Shown here: positions 17,630 to 26,664 of the stretch, one piece after another
How the letters are laid out: each line of letters starts with the position of its first letter
Numbering within the stretch: the first letter of the stretch is position 1
Assembly (NCBI GenBank): GCA_022648295.1
Contig: JALCME010000032.1
Location: 1 to 32,196 of the forward strand
Direction of reading: 5' to 3'
Length of the DNA stretch: 32,196 nucleotides
Source of the DNA: Bacteroides sp.
GTDB taxonomy: Bacteria; Bacteroidota; Bacteroidia; Bacteroidales; Bacteroidaceae
Program-made: the position numbers and the translations under genes
The notes under the pieces: generated by a model
Seen by the model: the letters and a program-made list of their open reading frames with translations, nothing else
Told to the model about the DNA's origin: nothing
Database searches by the model: none

Positions 17630-18637
17630 ATGAAAGTAGCTATTGTTGGAGCAAGCGGAGCCGTAGGACAGGAATTCCTGCGTGTGCTCGATGAAAGGAA
17701 TTTTCCGCTGGATGAATTAGTATTATTTGGTTCCAAGCGCAGTGCCGGAACAAAATACACATTCCGTGGTAAACAGATCGAGGTCAAACTCTTGCAACAT
17801 AACGATGACTTTAAAGGGGTAGACCTCGCTTTCACTTCCGCAGGCGCAGGCACTTCCAAAGAGTTTGCCGATACAATTACAAAATATGGAGCTGTGATGA
17901 TTGATAATTCAAGTGCCTTCCGCATGGATAATGATGTACCTTTGGTTGTACCTGAGGTTAATGCGGCAGATGCTAAAGATCGTCCCCGTGGCATCATAGC
18001 CAACCCCAATTGCACAACCATCCAGATGGTGGTTGCCCTAAAGGCCATTGAACAACTTTCGCATATCAAGACAGTCCACGTAGCTACCTATCAGGCAGCA
18101 AGTGGTGCCGGAGCCGCAGCCATGGATGAACTTTACGAACAATACCGTCAGGTACTTGCAGGCAAACCGGTAACCGTTGAAAAGTTTGCATATCAACTGG
18201 CATTCAATCTTATTCCGCAAATTGACGTATTCACTGAAAACGGATATACTAAAGAGGAGATGAAGATGTACAATGAAACACGTAAGATTATGCATTCCGA
18301 TGTGAAAGTCAGCGCTACTTGTGTACGTGTGCCCGCTCTTCGTTCCCATTCCGAAAGCATTTGGATAGAGACCGAACGTCCGGTATCCGTAGAAGAGGCT
18401 CGCGAAGCTTTTGCCAAAGGGGACGGGCTGGTACTCAAAGATAATCCCGCCAAGAAAGAATACCCGATGCCATTGTTCCTCGCCGGAAAAGATCCCGTAT
18501 ACGTAGGCCGCATCCGCAAAGATTTAACAAATGAATGTGGATTAACTTTCTGGATTGTAGGCGATCAAATCAAAAAAGGTGCAGCTCTCAATGCCGTACA
18601 AATAGCAGAATATCTTATTAAAGAAAAGAATATATAA
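17630..18637 (+). CDS. asd: aspartate-semialdehyde dehydrogenase
   Basis: A 335-residue enzyme reducing aspartyl phosphate to the semialdehyde, the branch point to lysine, diaminopimelate, threonine and methionine. NADP loop GASGAVGQEFLRVL at residues 7-20, SAGAGTSKEFA (70-80), catalytic Cys128 in ANPNCTT, the conserved RVPALRSHSES segment and the C-terminal FWIVGDQIKKGAALNAVQIAEYL. Full length and intact, with a promoter element 58 bases upstream and a strong terminator downstream. A decayed copy of its 3' third occurs at 20639-20893, see that entry. Confidence 0.96.
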   Translation: MKVAIVGASGAVGQEFLRVLDERNFPLDELVLFGSKRSAGTKYTFRGKQIEVKLLQHNDDFKGVDLAFTSAGAGTSKEFADTITKYGAVMIDNSSAFRMDNDVPLVVPEVNAADAKDRPRGIIANPNCTTIQMVVALKAIEQLSHIKTVHVATYQAASGAGAAAMDELYEQYRQVLAGKPVTVEKFAYQLAFNLIPQIDVFTENGYTKEEMKMYNETRKIMHSDVKVSATCVRVPALRSHSESIWIETERPVSVEEAREAFAKGDGLVLKDNPAKKEYPMPLFLAGKDPVYVGRIRKDLTNECGLTFWIVGDQIKKGAALNAVQIAEYLIKEKNI

Positions 18638-18711
18638 GATCTCTGTACATCTTACTCAGATACTAAAGCTCGTTTTATACATTTATACGTATTGAACTTT
18701 TAAGCCAATAA

Positions 18712-18742
18712 AAAAGGTCCACTTCTTTAAAGTGGACCTTTT
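18712..18742. terminator. bidirectional hairpin terminator after asd
   Basis: Perfect 13-bp stem AAAAGGTCCACTT (18712-18724) and AAGTGGACCTTTT (18730-18742) with a 5-base loop. The flanking A- and T-runs let it work for asd on one strand and for the leftward lipoprotein/susD remnant on the other. Confidence 0.85.
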
Positions 18743-18761
18743 CTATTTCTACTAATTTATT

Positions 18762-18922
18762 CTATTGCCATGCTGCAGTCTGAGTCAGTGTATATCCATG
18801 ATCTTTGTAATCTAGGATTTCCTGAGTTCCAACAGGTGAAACATAAGCCTTCTCTTCATCATAAGCATCACGTTCTGAATCTTATAGAAACCAACCATCT
18901 GGTCACCATTGGAGTTTCTTAA
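18762..18922 (-). pseudogene. C-terminal remnant of a second susD gene (frameshifted)
   Basis: On the minus strand this stretch encodes the last ~50 residues of a SusD-type lipoprotein, ending YKDHGYTLTQTAAWQ and stop. The intact susD nearby ends YKDKGYTLTQNPGW. Upstream, RNSNGDQMVGFY lies in a different frame. The two parts rejoin as ...GFYKDSERDAYDEEK if one A is restored near 18882, so a single-base deletion in an A-run is the likely lesion. There is no start codon and the rest of the gene is missing: the open frame runs straight into the stop codon of the lipoprotein gene. It lies between the asd terminator and that gene, the same relation as the intact susD has to the asd fragment. Confidence 0.85.
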
Positions 18923-18924
18923 AT

Positions 18925-20481
18925 TTAAAAATTAAGTGAGGAATTCGTCCCAGTAGTTCCATTTCCACTCATACTTGTAATATATATACCAGCAGTACTA
19001 ACATTACTATCCGTACCACTAAACACAATATCAAAAGAATTATAATCATCTAAGTGTATATTTACAAACTCGGAGCCACCTCCACTATGAGTATAAAATT
19101 TATCTTGTATCTTAAAAAGTACCGTACTTCCTTCATCAGATAAAGCCCAATCTAGATATAATTCAACATCTATATCTTTTCTATCACACATAATGCGGCC
19201 CGATATACTAGTACTACTTCGATTAATATTAGTAAATTCAATACGAGCTACCGTTAAAACCTTTATTTTATAACGCTGCGTAACAGTACCGCAGCCATTG
19301 GATGCACTTAATAGCACTACTATTTCATCAGATTGATTAAGACTAGCCTTCGAATGTACTCTTATTCCATTTGAACCATTTAGTACAGTTATTGTAGCAT
19401 TTCCAGATTCTAAGGACCAGTTTACGGATTGAGCACCTTCTATTTTTGGCGAGATAATAACATCATTTCTATTTTGCATTATATATTCCACTGCACCTGA
19501 AGTAATAATAGGTTTTCCTATCCATATAGAATCTATCTTCTCAAGATAAGTATCTCCTCGATCCGCAATATTAGCCCAAATAGAAGAATACCCATTCTTC
19601 GTATCAGACGCTTTATAAACCGCTTTTGAAGCACCTTGTCCCGACACTAAAGATATCCCTTCACCTGATCCCCATTCCACTGTGGCTTTTGGAGCTAAAC
19701 CTAAATCAGGCATCTGAACAACAAACTGGCTCCCTTGAGTTATGTATTTACTATCTATTATGACCTTAAAAGGATTAGTAACAGTAACCACATGTTCTCC
19801 ATGTCTTACATTTAGCCAATTTGAGACTAAAAAGACTTCTTCAATTCCTAGAGAAATCTTACTTTTTACTCCTCCTCTCTTTGCTTTTAAAACAAGACGA
19901 TATCTAGCATCATTATGATCTTCTATTTCTTTTGAAAAGATATTGGTATCATATTCCCATTTGGCACGATGATTATTATCAATTTTCCCATATGGTGCTA
20001 ACAATTCTATTTTATCACCTAGATTAATAACATCAGGCGCGTTTATAGTAACGGCTTGTCTATTCACTGTAATTCCAGAAATATTTGTGTTTACTTGGAT
20101 TTGACTACTTGAAGAAGTAGTTACAAAGATCATTTCATCACTCGCTTCCTGTATCCAATACGCGTCGAACGTGAAAGTTCTCGTATTTTTAGAAACACTA
20201 AAAGCTATCGTCTGATTTTGAAATGCACTACTTGAAGAATGTCTTAATAGAGCAGAGTTATGAAGAGTTGAGATATTAATCTCGATATTTTTATCTATAG
20301 TCTTCCCTAAATCAACAGTATAAGTATAATATAATTCACCAACATAAGGATTCTTTTCTCCAGTTACACTTTGTCCAGAAATTGCTCTAGTTGATACAAG
20401 AGAGGTAGTCTCTTCATGACTCTCCTCTTCACATGATAAAATACAAAGAGTTAATAGTAATAATAGCGAAGTCTTTTTCAT
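18925..20481 (-). CDS. unknown surface lipoprotein with Ig/PKD-like domains
   Basis: A 518-residue predicted lipoprotein. Residues 1-16 form a signal peptide, Cys17 is the lipidated residue (ILSCEEESHEE), and the acidic run after it resembles the Bacteroidota signal that sends lipoproteins to the cell surface. The rest is beta-rich and serine/threonine-rich. Segments such as SVNWSLESGNATITVLNG followed by SASNGCGTVTQRYKIKV look like tandem PKD or Ig-like modules. I recognise no enzyme. The gene has its own promoter element and sits between a susD remnant and an asd remnant, so it was probably caught or delivered by the rearrangement there. Surface adhesion or glycan binding is possible but unproven. 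Visibly AT-rich. Confidence 0.8.
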   Translation of the reverse strand: MKKTSLLLLLTLCILSCEEESHEETTSLVSTRAISGQSVTGEKNPYVGELYYTYTVDLGKTIDKNIEINISTLHNSALLRHSSSSAFQNQTIAFSVSKNTRTFTFDAYWIQEASDEMIFVTTSSSSQIQVNTNISGITVNRQAVTINAPDVINLGDKIELLAPYGKIDNNHRAKWEYDTNIFSKEIEDHNDARYRLVLKAKRGGVKSKISLGIEEVFLVSNWLNVRHGEHVVTVTNPFKVIIDSKYITQGSQFVVQMPDLGLAPKATVEWGSGEGISLVSGQGASKAVYKASDTKNGYSSIWANIADRGDTYLEKIDSIWIGKPIITSGAVEYIMQNRNDVIISPKIEGAQSVNWSLESGNATITVLNGSNGIRVHSKASLNQSDEIVVLLSASNGCGTVTQRYKIKVLTVARIEFTNINRSSTSISGRIMCDRKDIDVELYLDWALSDEGSTVLFKIQDKFYTHSGGGSEFVNIHLDDYNSFDIVFSGTDSNVSTAGIYITSMSGNGTTGTNSSLNF

Positions 20482-20504
20482 AATATTATTTAATTTAGTA
20501 TTTA

Positions 20505-20512
20505 CAAAAATA
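20505..20512 (-). promoter_or_regulatory. -7 promoter element of the lipoprotein gene
   Basis: The minus strand reads TATTTTTG, matching TAnnTTTG, 23 bases before the ATG. A TTGG lies 19 to 21 bases further upstream, about the usual -33 spacing, so this is one of the better promoters in the window. Confidence 0.6.
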
Positions 20513-20638
20513 AGAGATTACATATATATATCCAAGAAAAAATATAAAAATATTTTTCACATAAACTATTAGACAACAAACTAAAGCAGAACTATATCCA
20601 CGAATGGGGCTCACAAACAATGCTATTAGGTGCACAAA

Positions 20639-20893
20639 GTACTTGCGCGTAAGCTCTAGCATTGAAAAACTTGAATACAAACTAGCATTCAATTTTATTC
20701 CTCAAATTGACATGTTCACCGAAATGGATATACTAAAGAGGAGATGAAAATGTACAATGAGGCACATAAGATTATGTATTCCGATGTGAAAATCAGTACC
20801 ACCTGCGCACGTGTATCCACCCTCCGTTCGTATTCCGAAAATATTTGGATAGAGACAGAGAGCTTGGTATCCGTAAAAGAAAAGAATCTATAA
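20639..20893 (+). pseudogene. decayed duplicate of the asd 3' end
   Basis: The plus strand here aligns with the asd gene from about base 18150. Shared runs include GGATATACTAAAGAGGAGATG and ATTTGGATAGAGAC. It has many substitutions, a one-base deletion in the ACCGAAATGG segment, and a large internal deletion that joins GTATCCGTA to the last codons (AAAGAAAAGAATCTATAA, compared with asd ending AAAGAAAAGAATATATAA). Identity over the aligned part is roughly four-fifths by eye. No start codon and no full frame remain. It is followed by its own terminator, as asd is. Minus-strand open frames here are shadows. Confidence 0.9.
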
Positions 20894-20946
20894 GATAAAA
20901 AGTACTTTAAATTAAGCTTCCAAAAACTTATCCATGTCTTTTTAAT

Positions 20947-20979
20947 AAAAAAGGATGTCCTTTTAGGACATCCTTTTTT
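20947..20979. terminator. bidirectional hairpin terminator between asd remnant and susD
   Basis: Perfect 14-bp stem AAAAAAGGATGTCC (20947-20960) and GGACATCCTTTTTT (20966-20979) with a 5-base loop. It ends leftward susC-susD transcription, 22 bases beyond the susD stop. It looks homologous in position and outer stem (AAAAAAGG/CCTTTTTT) to the asd terminator. Confidence 0.85.
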
Positions 20980-21000
20980 ATTAATCATTATAGACTCTAT

Positions 21001-22893
21001 TTACCAACCAGGATTTTGAGTCAAAGTATACCCTTTATCCTTGTAAGTAGTAATTTGGCTGGCAGGTATAGCACGTAAATAATAACGTTCTGATTCCAAT
21101 TCGCCTTTCTTAAATACACGAATATCATGCTGATTAAGATACCAGATATAACCTTCATCTGGATTTGCATTTGAAGGATCGGCAGGATCAAACAAGTGTA
21201 CTCCGTCACTACCAGTTTTAATGCCTGGATAATCAGCCTTCTTTACATAGGCACCAAGGAAAGTCATATCAGGAACTTTCACCCCACCAACAGTATCATC
21301 TGAGTTCAAATATTCATATTTTGCCCAACGACGAAGATCTTCACCACGACGGCCTTCCATAATTAATTCCATGCGACGTTCACGACGGATTTCCCATAAG
21401 ATAGGATCAACATCTGAATCACGAACAGGATCATTAATAACAGTTCCATTTACACTCAAGCTATTTCCGCTTAAAGAAACAACAGGCATAGTACGAGCCA
21501 CCTGAGGCGTTTCACCCCATTTGGTTAAATGACGTCCACGAAGAGCATTAATAGATTTATCCAAATCTGCTTGCACAAAAGCGTCTCCACCAATTTTACT
21601 AATCTCGTAACGGGCTTCCACATAGTTAAGTAAAACCTCTCCATAACGAATAGTCGGAGCGTCGGCCGGACTATAAATATTCTTGCAATATGGAGAATCT
21701 TCAGCAAACCACTCTTCATTAAGGAACTTCTTTGTTGCATAACCAGTAGGGGATGCTGCCATGGGATTAAGTCCGGAATTATAAATACGTAAGCTATCTA
21801 CTACAGTCTGATACAAACGCGGATCACGATTTTGGAAACTATTCTTAATACTAGGATCACTTGCCCCCGCATATAAAGGAGATTGTCCAATAGGCAGGCC
21901 GTCACTGCAAAGGTAACTTTCAATTGCATTTTCTGTCACACCACCCATCGTCTCATTTTCTGAAGCATTATACGACATTAGAGCATTGCACTGTACTCCA
22001 GTAGTATATTCGCGGTAAAAAATAACTTCTTTATTTGATGATAAATCATCAGTGGAGAAGATCGCATTATAGTCATTGCCAATAGCAAACTGATTAGAGC
22101 TCATCACAGCTTCGGCACCATCTATAGCCCCCTGAAAAAGAGGTTTTAAATCGCTATTAGATACAGCTTGCGAAGTTGTACCAATGTTAGTCCCATGATA
22201 TTTTAGCCAAGTTGCGTGATACAACATATCACGTGACATATAAGCACCTACTACATATTTATTTACTTGAAGCTTAGTATCATTAGTGCGTACATTCTCC
22301 AATGCATATTGATAATCCTCCAATATTTTTTGTGCAACAGTCAAATAAGAATCACGGTCTTTATAAAGTACGGATTCATTATTACCCGGATCGAGCACTT
22401 CATCTATATAAGGTACACCTCCATAAATTTTCACCATAGAACTATAAGCCATAGCACGGAAAAAACGAGCAATACCCATCCAATGATTCTTAGCTTCATC
22501 TGATATGTTCATACCCGGAATTTTTTCAATCATGACATCAGCTTTATACACCATATCATACCCTACACTCCATGAGTTAGCAGAAGCCGTCCCTTCTGCA
22601 TTTATATCAGTAGTTGCAGAAGCAGGAAAGTTTCGAGCACCACCTGCGAGGGTCAAAAAATCATCTGTAAAATTATCACCCGAAAAATAACCGCCAAAAA
22701 CGGTATAATCCGTCCCATATCCGGTGAAATAGCGAGAATAGAAATCTTGTGCATATGTCCGCAAAGATGTTTCAGTCAACCAATATGTATCATTGGTCTG
22801 TTTGTTTTGCGGGTCTCTGTCTAGAAAATCATCGCAACCACAAAACGGCACCATCAACAGAATGCAACCTATATATAATATGTATTTCTTCAT
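21001..22893 (-). CDS. SusD/RagB-family surface glycan-binding lipoprotein
   Basis: A 630-residue lipoprotein with signal peptide and lipobox at PFCGC (Cys20), followed by acidic residues (CDDFLDRDP) that fit surface export. Typical SusD features are the early YWLTETSLRTYAQDFYSRYF helix, ARFFRAMAYSSMVKIYGGVPYIDEVL (TPR region), RYGEVLLNYVEARYEI and the late IRRERRMELIMEGRRGEDLRRWA block. SusD proteins cap the SusC barrel and deliver oligosaccharides. Here the substrate is probably a peptidoglycan-derived fragment, judged from the neighbouring genes. It begins 21 bases after susC and is its partner. Confidence 0.95.
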   Translation of the reverse strand: MKKYILYIGCILLMVPFCGCDDFLDRDPQNKQTNDTYWLTETSLRTYAQDFYSRYFTGYGTDYTVFGGYFSGDNFTDDFLTLAGGARNFPASATTDINAEGTASANSWSVGYDMVYKADVMIEKIPGMNISDEAKNHWMGIARFFRAMAYSSMVKIYGGVPYIDEVLDPGNNESVLYKDRDSYLTVAQKILEDYQYALENVRTNDTKLQVNKYVVGAYMSRDMLYHATWLKYHGTNIGTTSQAVSNSDLKPLFQGAIDGAEAVMSSNQFAIGNDYNAIFSTDDLSSNKEVIFYREYTTGVQCNALMSYNASENETMGGVTENAIESYLCSDGLPIGQSPLYAGASDPSIKNSFQNRDPRLYQTVVDSLRIYNSGLNPMAASPTGYATKKFLNEEWFAEDSPYCKNIYSPADAPTIRYGEVLLNYVEARYEISKIGGDAFVQADLDKSINALRGRHLTKWGETPQVARTMPVVSLSGNSLSVNGTVINDPVRDSDVDPILWEIRRERRMELIMEGRRGEDLRRWAKYEYLNSDDTVGGVKVPDMTFLGAYVKKADYPGIKTGSDGVHLFDPADPSNANPDEGYIWYLNQHDIRVFKKGELESERYYLRAIPASQITTYKDKGYTLTQNPGW

Positions 22894-22914
22894 AATCTTG
22901 TATATTATAATTGA

Positions 22915-25900
22915 TTATAAACTAAGTTGTAAACCAAAGGAAATAGTTTTTTGATAAGGATAACTACGCCCAAAGTTACGTTGGTCAGCCGAAGTCCCTA
23001 CATAACGAATACCAATTTCAGGATCTATATCGGGCTTCACACCATCTATTTTAAACAAATTCTCACCTGTGAAATAAATACGCAAGTTTTGAATTTTCAC
23101 TCTGCTCAATAACGATTTTGGTATCGAATAACCTACCGTTAATGTCTTACAACGCAGATAAGCCATATTCAACATATAACGATCATTAATTTGATAGTTT
23201 CCTGTTGTAGCTTGTCCATATGTCATTGGACGTGGATAAAATGCATCCGTGTTTTCAGAAGTCCAATAATCCTCAGCACCTTTATAATAAGGTTCTCCAC
23301 TAGTGAATCCCGGTAAAACCTGGTTACCTGCAGCCCAAAGATTATTTTTCGCCACACCCTGGAAGAAAATATTAAAATCAAAACCTTTATAAGTAGCATC
23401 AAAATTAAAGCCAAATTGATAACGAGGTAAAGCATTACCAATGACACTTAAATCTTCCGGCTTATCAGTACTTACGCCTTTTGTAATCTTTCCATCCTTG
23501 GAAATGTCTTTATAAAGTACATCTCCAGGGGCAAAACGATAATTTTTAGGAAATATCTCAGACTGATCAGGTATTCCGGTTTTTAAAGACCCGTCTGCAT
23601 TAAAATCGTTTTCAGTTAAGAAACGATCAAATTGAAGTCCCCAAATATCACCCAATACCATTCCTTTTTTAAAGTAAGTTGAGCTCCACCAGCCAGTACC
23701 ACCAGATCCATATGCAGGTATAGTAGTATTATTTGTCCACTTAGTCACTTTAGTTTTATAATCTGAAAGTGAGGCACCAATTCCAATTGTTAAGCCATTT
23801 TTAAAATTGTGACGATAATCAATAGCTAACTCTATACCAGGAGTTTCAATTGCACCCATATTTTCATAAGGTGCGGCAGCACCCAATGCATAAGGTATAT
23901 TAGCTGTTGCAAGAATGTCACTGGTTTTACGATTATACCAATCAAAAGTCACACCTAAAGCATCATTAAAGAAACGCGCATCAAAACCAAAATCAAGAGT
24001 AGAAACTTTTTCCCAATGTAATTTAGAGGATACTAATGTTGGCATGCTGGTAGATTGTACTTTTTGTCCGTTAATAATCCAACTATCTTGAGAAGTCGTC
24101 AATGTAGAAACAAAACGGTCTGTTCCAACATCTTGATTACCAATCCTTCCCCATGACCCTCTCAATCTTAACGTACTAAGGTAAGGTTTCAAAGATTGCA
24201 TAAATGGTTCCTCTGTAATACGATATCCAGCAGACATTGAAGGGAAGAAAGCAAAACGTTGCCCTGAAGGAAAACGGGAAGAGCCATCATAACGACCATT
24301 GAGTTCTAACAAATACCGGTCTTTATAAGAGTAGTTAATACGTCCAAAGAATCCAGCTACAGCCCACCATGTATGGTCGCTGCTTGTTGTCTGATCACCT
24401 GTGGCAAGATTTAGTTCAGGCTTTTCCGTACTTAACAATCCCATACGTTTTCCCCAAAAATACTTATATTCGCTCTTCTCTATGTTTGAACCACCCATTA
24501 CTTTAAAATCATGATCACCAAAACGTTTAGTATAGGTCGCAACAAAGTTACCGGTTAAATTCTCAGTACGTGCCAATGATTCTTGCACATAGTCATAAGA
24601 CGAAGACAGATAATTAGAATATGAAGCTTTTAATGCGTCAAGAGATTTGTAGGACGAGAAAATATTATACCCTGATACTAAACTTGGTGTTCCATATTTA
24701 TGGAGACGTGTATCAACCGTACTATATACCCCGTCAATATCAATCGTCAATCCCTCAATCGGCCTCAGAGTTACACCAGCAGTCAAACGGACATATTCTT
24801 CCTGCTGCTCTTTCATAGGAGCAGTTTCTAATTCTGTCAATGCACTACGGAACTTTTTCCCATCCAGGGTTCCGTATGGATACACCGGTTGCCAACGATA
24901 AAGATAGTACATATAATCATATAAATCGGAATTATAGCTAAACGGACTATCGTAGTCTGCACGAGTATATATTACTCCAGCACGCATGGAAATATATTTA
25001 TTCAATTCAGAATTAACAGAAAAATTACCATTATAACGAGTGTATTTATCCGGATTTACTTTGGTCAAACCTTCTTGGTGAAGATATCCTAACGAAACAT
25101 TATAATTGGTTTTTCCATTACCGCCATTGATTGATAAGTTATGGCTCTGCTGTGGCATCCAATCTTTTACATACATATCATACCAATCCCACGTACGATA
25201 CATATGCATACCTGTTCCATCCCAGTCAAAGTCACGACCTTCAACAATATCCGAGCTAAATTGATTTCCATAACCATATTTATCCCAATAGTCTTTCATC
25301 TTAGCTACGGTAGCTTCATCAATAATTAGATTTCCAATTACTCCATAACTGTTCTGAGGCGTAACGCCATTTTGCACACCCTTCAAGTTAATATCGGCTT
25401 GCTGCCAACCGGGTAACTGCTTTGGCTTCACTGTAGGGGTACGTAATGCAAAATTATTAGAATATTTTATCGATAAACGATCATTTTTATTCTTTGATTT
25501 GGTAGTTATCAATACCACACCAAAAGCTCCACGAGCCCCATAAATAGAAGCAGAAGCAGCATCCTTTAATACAGAGATAGACTCAATATCATCCGGATTG
25601 ACTAACGATATATCACTTATTTCGACATTATCCACTAAGATAAGCGGTTTAGCATCGCCATTAGGTGACCCTACGCTACCACGGATTTTTATAGTCGGCG
25701 CACTACCTATCGCACCGGAAGTAGTGGTAATTGTCAATCCTGGTACTGCACCTTGCAAAGCACGACCAATATCAGAGATAGGACGGCTGTCAACAGCTTT
25801 ATTTACATCAACAGAAGCCACCGCACCTGTTAGATTTACTTTTTTCTGAGTACCATAACCAACGACTACGACCTCATTTAGTACTTCAGAGTCCTCCTTC

Positions 25901-26259
25901 AAAATAATTTTCATATTTTTTGTCGCCTTAATCTCTTGAGTTTGATAACCTACATAAGAGATTTTTAATACAGCCCCGGGTTTTACATTTAATGTAAATT
26001 TTCCGTCGACATCTGTGATACTACCATTCGTAGTACCTTTTTCCACTACACTAGCACCGATAACCGGTTCACCGGTAGCATCAACAATAGAGCCACTAAC
26101 AGTTACGGTTTGCAACTGTTCCGTAATTCCAAAAGAACTGTTAGAAGCCATTTTAGGGATAGCCATCAAATTCTCATTACTTAAAAATAATGTGCTGATT
26201 GCTACCACCGTGAGGAATTTACTACGCATTAATCCTCGTTTTTTGCGATCTTCATTCAT
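22915..26259 (-). CDS. SusC/RagA-family TonB-dependent outer membrane receptor
   Basis: A 1114-residue outer-membrane importer. Order: a basic N-terminus and signal segment (to about residue 33, Met11 being an alternative start), a carboxypeptidase-D-like domain (about 53-120, VTVSGSIVDATGEPVIGASVVEKGT), the SusC signature LNEVVVVGYGTQKKVNLTGAV (127-147), the plug (to about 260, RALQGAVPGLTI, KIRGSVGS, PLILVDNVEI, DDIESISVLKDAASASIYGARGAFGVVLITTK) and the barrel ending SFGLQLSL. It uses TonB energy with the SusD partner. It has an own promoter about 300 bases upstream that shares a 38-bp block with the namZ promoter, which links it to peptidoglycan-fragment uptake. Confidence 0.96.
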   Translation of the reverse strand: MNEDRKKRGLMRSKFLTVVAISTLFLSNENLMAIPKMASNSSFGITEQLQTVTVSGSIVDATGEPVIGASVVEKGTTNGSITDVDGKFTLNVKPGAVLKISYVGYQTQEIKATKNMKIILKEDSEVLNEVVVVGYGTQKKVNLTGAVASVDVNKAVDSRPISDIGRALQGAVPGLTITTTSGAIGSAPTIKIRGSVGSPNGDAKPLILVDNVEISDISLVNPDDIESISVLKDAASASIYGARGAFGVVLITTKSKNKNDRLSIKYSNNFALRTPTVKPKQLPGWQQADINLKGVQNGVTPQNSYGVIGNLIIDEATVAKMKDYWDKYGYGNQFSSDIVEGRDFDWDGTGMHMYRTWDWYDMYVKDWMPQQSHNLSINGGNGKTNYNVSLGYLHQEGLTKVNPDKYTRYNGNFSVNSELNKYISMRAGVIYTRADYDSPFSYNSDLYDYMYYLYRWQPVYPYGTLDGKKFRSALTELETAPMKEQQEEYVRLTAGVTLRPIEGLTIDIDGVYSTVDTRLHKYGTPSLVSGYNIFSSYKSLDALKASYSNYLSSSYDYVQESLARTENLTGNFVATYTKRFGDHDFKVMGGSNIEKSEYKYFWGKRMGLLSTEKPELNLATGDQTTSSDHTWWAVAGFFGRINYSYKDRYLLELNGRYDGSSRFPSGQRFAFFPSMSAGYRITEEPFMQSLKPYLSTLRLRGSWGRIGNQDVGTDRFVSTLTTSQDSWIINGQKVQSTSMPTLVSSKLHWEKVSTLDFGFDARFFNDALGVTFDWYNRKTSDILATANIPYALGAAAPYENMGAIETPGIELAIDYRHNFKNGLTIGIGASLSDYKTKVTKWTNNTTIPAYGSGGTGWWSSTYFKKGMVLGDIWGLQFDRFLTENDFNADGSLKTGIPDQSEIFPKNYRFAPGDVLYKDISKDGKITKGVSTDKPEDLSVIGNALPRYQFGFNFDATYKGFDFNIFFQGVAKNNLWAAGNQVLPGFTSGEPYYKGAEDYWTSENTDAFYPRPMTYGQATTGNYQINDRYMLNMAYLRCKTLTVGYSIPKSLLSRVKIQNLRIYFTGENLFKIDGVKPDIDPEIGIRYVGTSADQRNFGRSYPYQKTISFGLQLSL

Positions 26260-26315
26260 AAATGGTTGATGATTTTGTTGTTAATAAAATAATTCTGAAA
26301 AATAGGGGATAAGAT

Positions 26316-26399
26316 TCAGGCTGAAATAGTTAAGGCTATTTCATTAGGTTTTTCTTCTTTCGTCATAGGCAATTCTGTATTATATAATTCAATTTTCAT
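26316..26399 (-). CDS. possible 27-residue leader peptide in the susC 5' region
   Basis: A short frame with ATG at 26399 and TGA ending at 26316 encodes a mildly acidic peptide (MKIELYNTELPMTKEEKPNE then a short hydrophobic tail IALTISA). An AGAG lies 7 bases before the ATG. It sits inside the ~300-base susC leader, between the shared promoter and the susC ATG, which is 56 bases further on. The frame is clean and followed by AT-rich non-coding sequence, but it is short enough to be chance. It could be a regulatory leader ORF or a small secreted or signalling peptide. No homologue is known to me. Confidence 0.35.
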   Translation of the reverse strand: MKIELYNTELPMTKEEKPNEIALTISA

Positions 26400-26557
26400 A
26401 TTATCTCTAATTCTTATTTATCAAAATCTTTAATTTAATATAAAATCAATCGATTATTTATTTACATTAAACTGATTTATTTTTTCTATTGGTTGTTTTA
26501 AGAGATAAATCTGCTTTTAACAAAGGCTTAATAAATGCACTATTTATTATACGATAG

Positions 26558-26595
26558 CAAAGATATATTTTATTTTAATATCAAAAACACTTATT
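26558..26595 (-). promoter_or_regulatory. susC promoter with block shared with namZ promoter
   Basis: The minus strand ends in the -7 element TATCTTTG (26565 down to 26558). Upstream it continues through AAAATAAAAT, GATATT and AATAAGTGTTTTT. All 38 bases match 28000-28037 except one position just before the -7 element. A TTTG lies 16 bases before the -7 element, somewhat nearer than usual, so part of the block is probably an operator. The transcript would have a ~300-base leader before the susC ATG. Confidence 0.75.
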
Positions 26596-26664
26596 TTGAT
26601 AATTTTAGTTATATACTTATTATTTTATACATGAAGAAGACATGCTAAATAAATGTGAAAAGTA

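Noticed and set aside
17485..18069. 195-codon extension of the antiporter frame, antisense to asd
   Set aside because: The extra residues are a shadow of asd in the opposite strand. The membrane protein proper starts at 17484.
20495..20988. Two minus-strand frames of 65 and 90 codons
   Set aside because: They are antisense shadows of the decayed asd fragment and the terminator region.
22267..26269. Several plus-strand frames inside susC and susD
   Set aside because: They lie opposite long, clearly conserved coding regions and show no family features.
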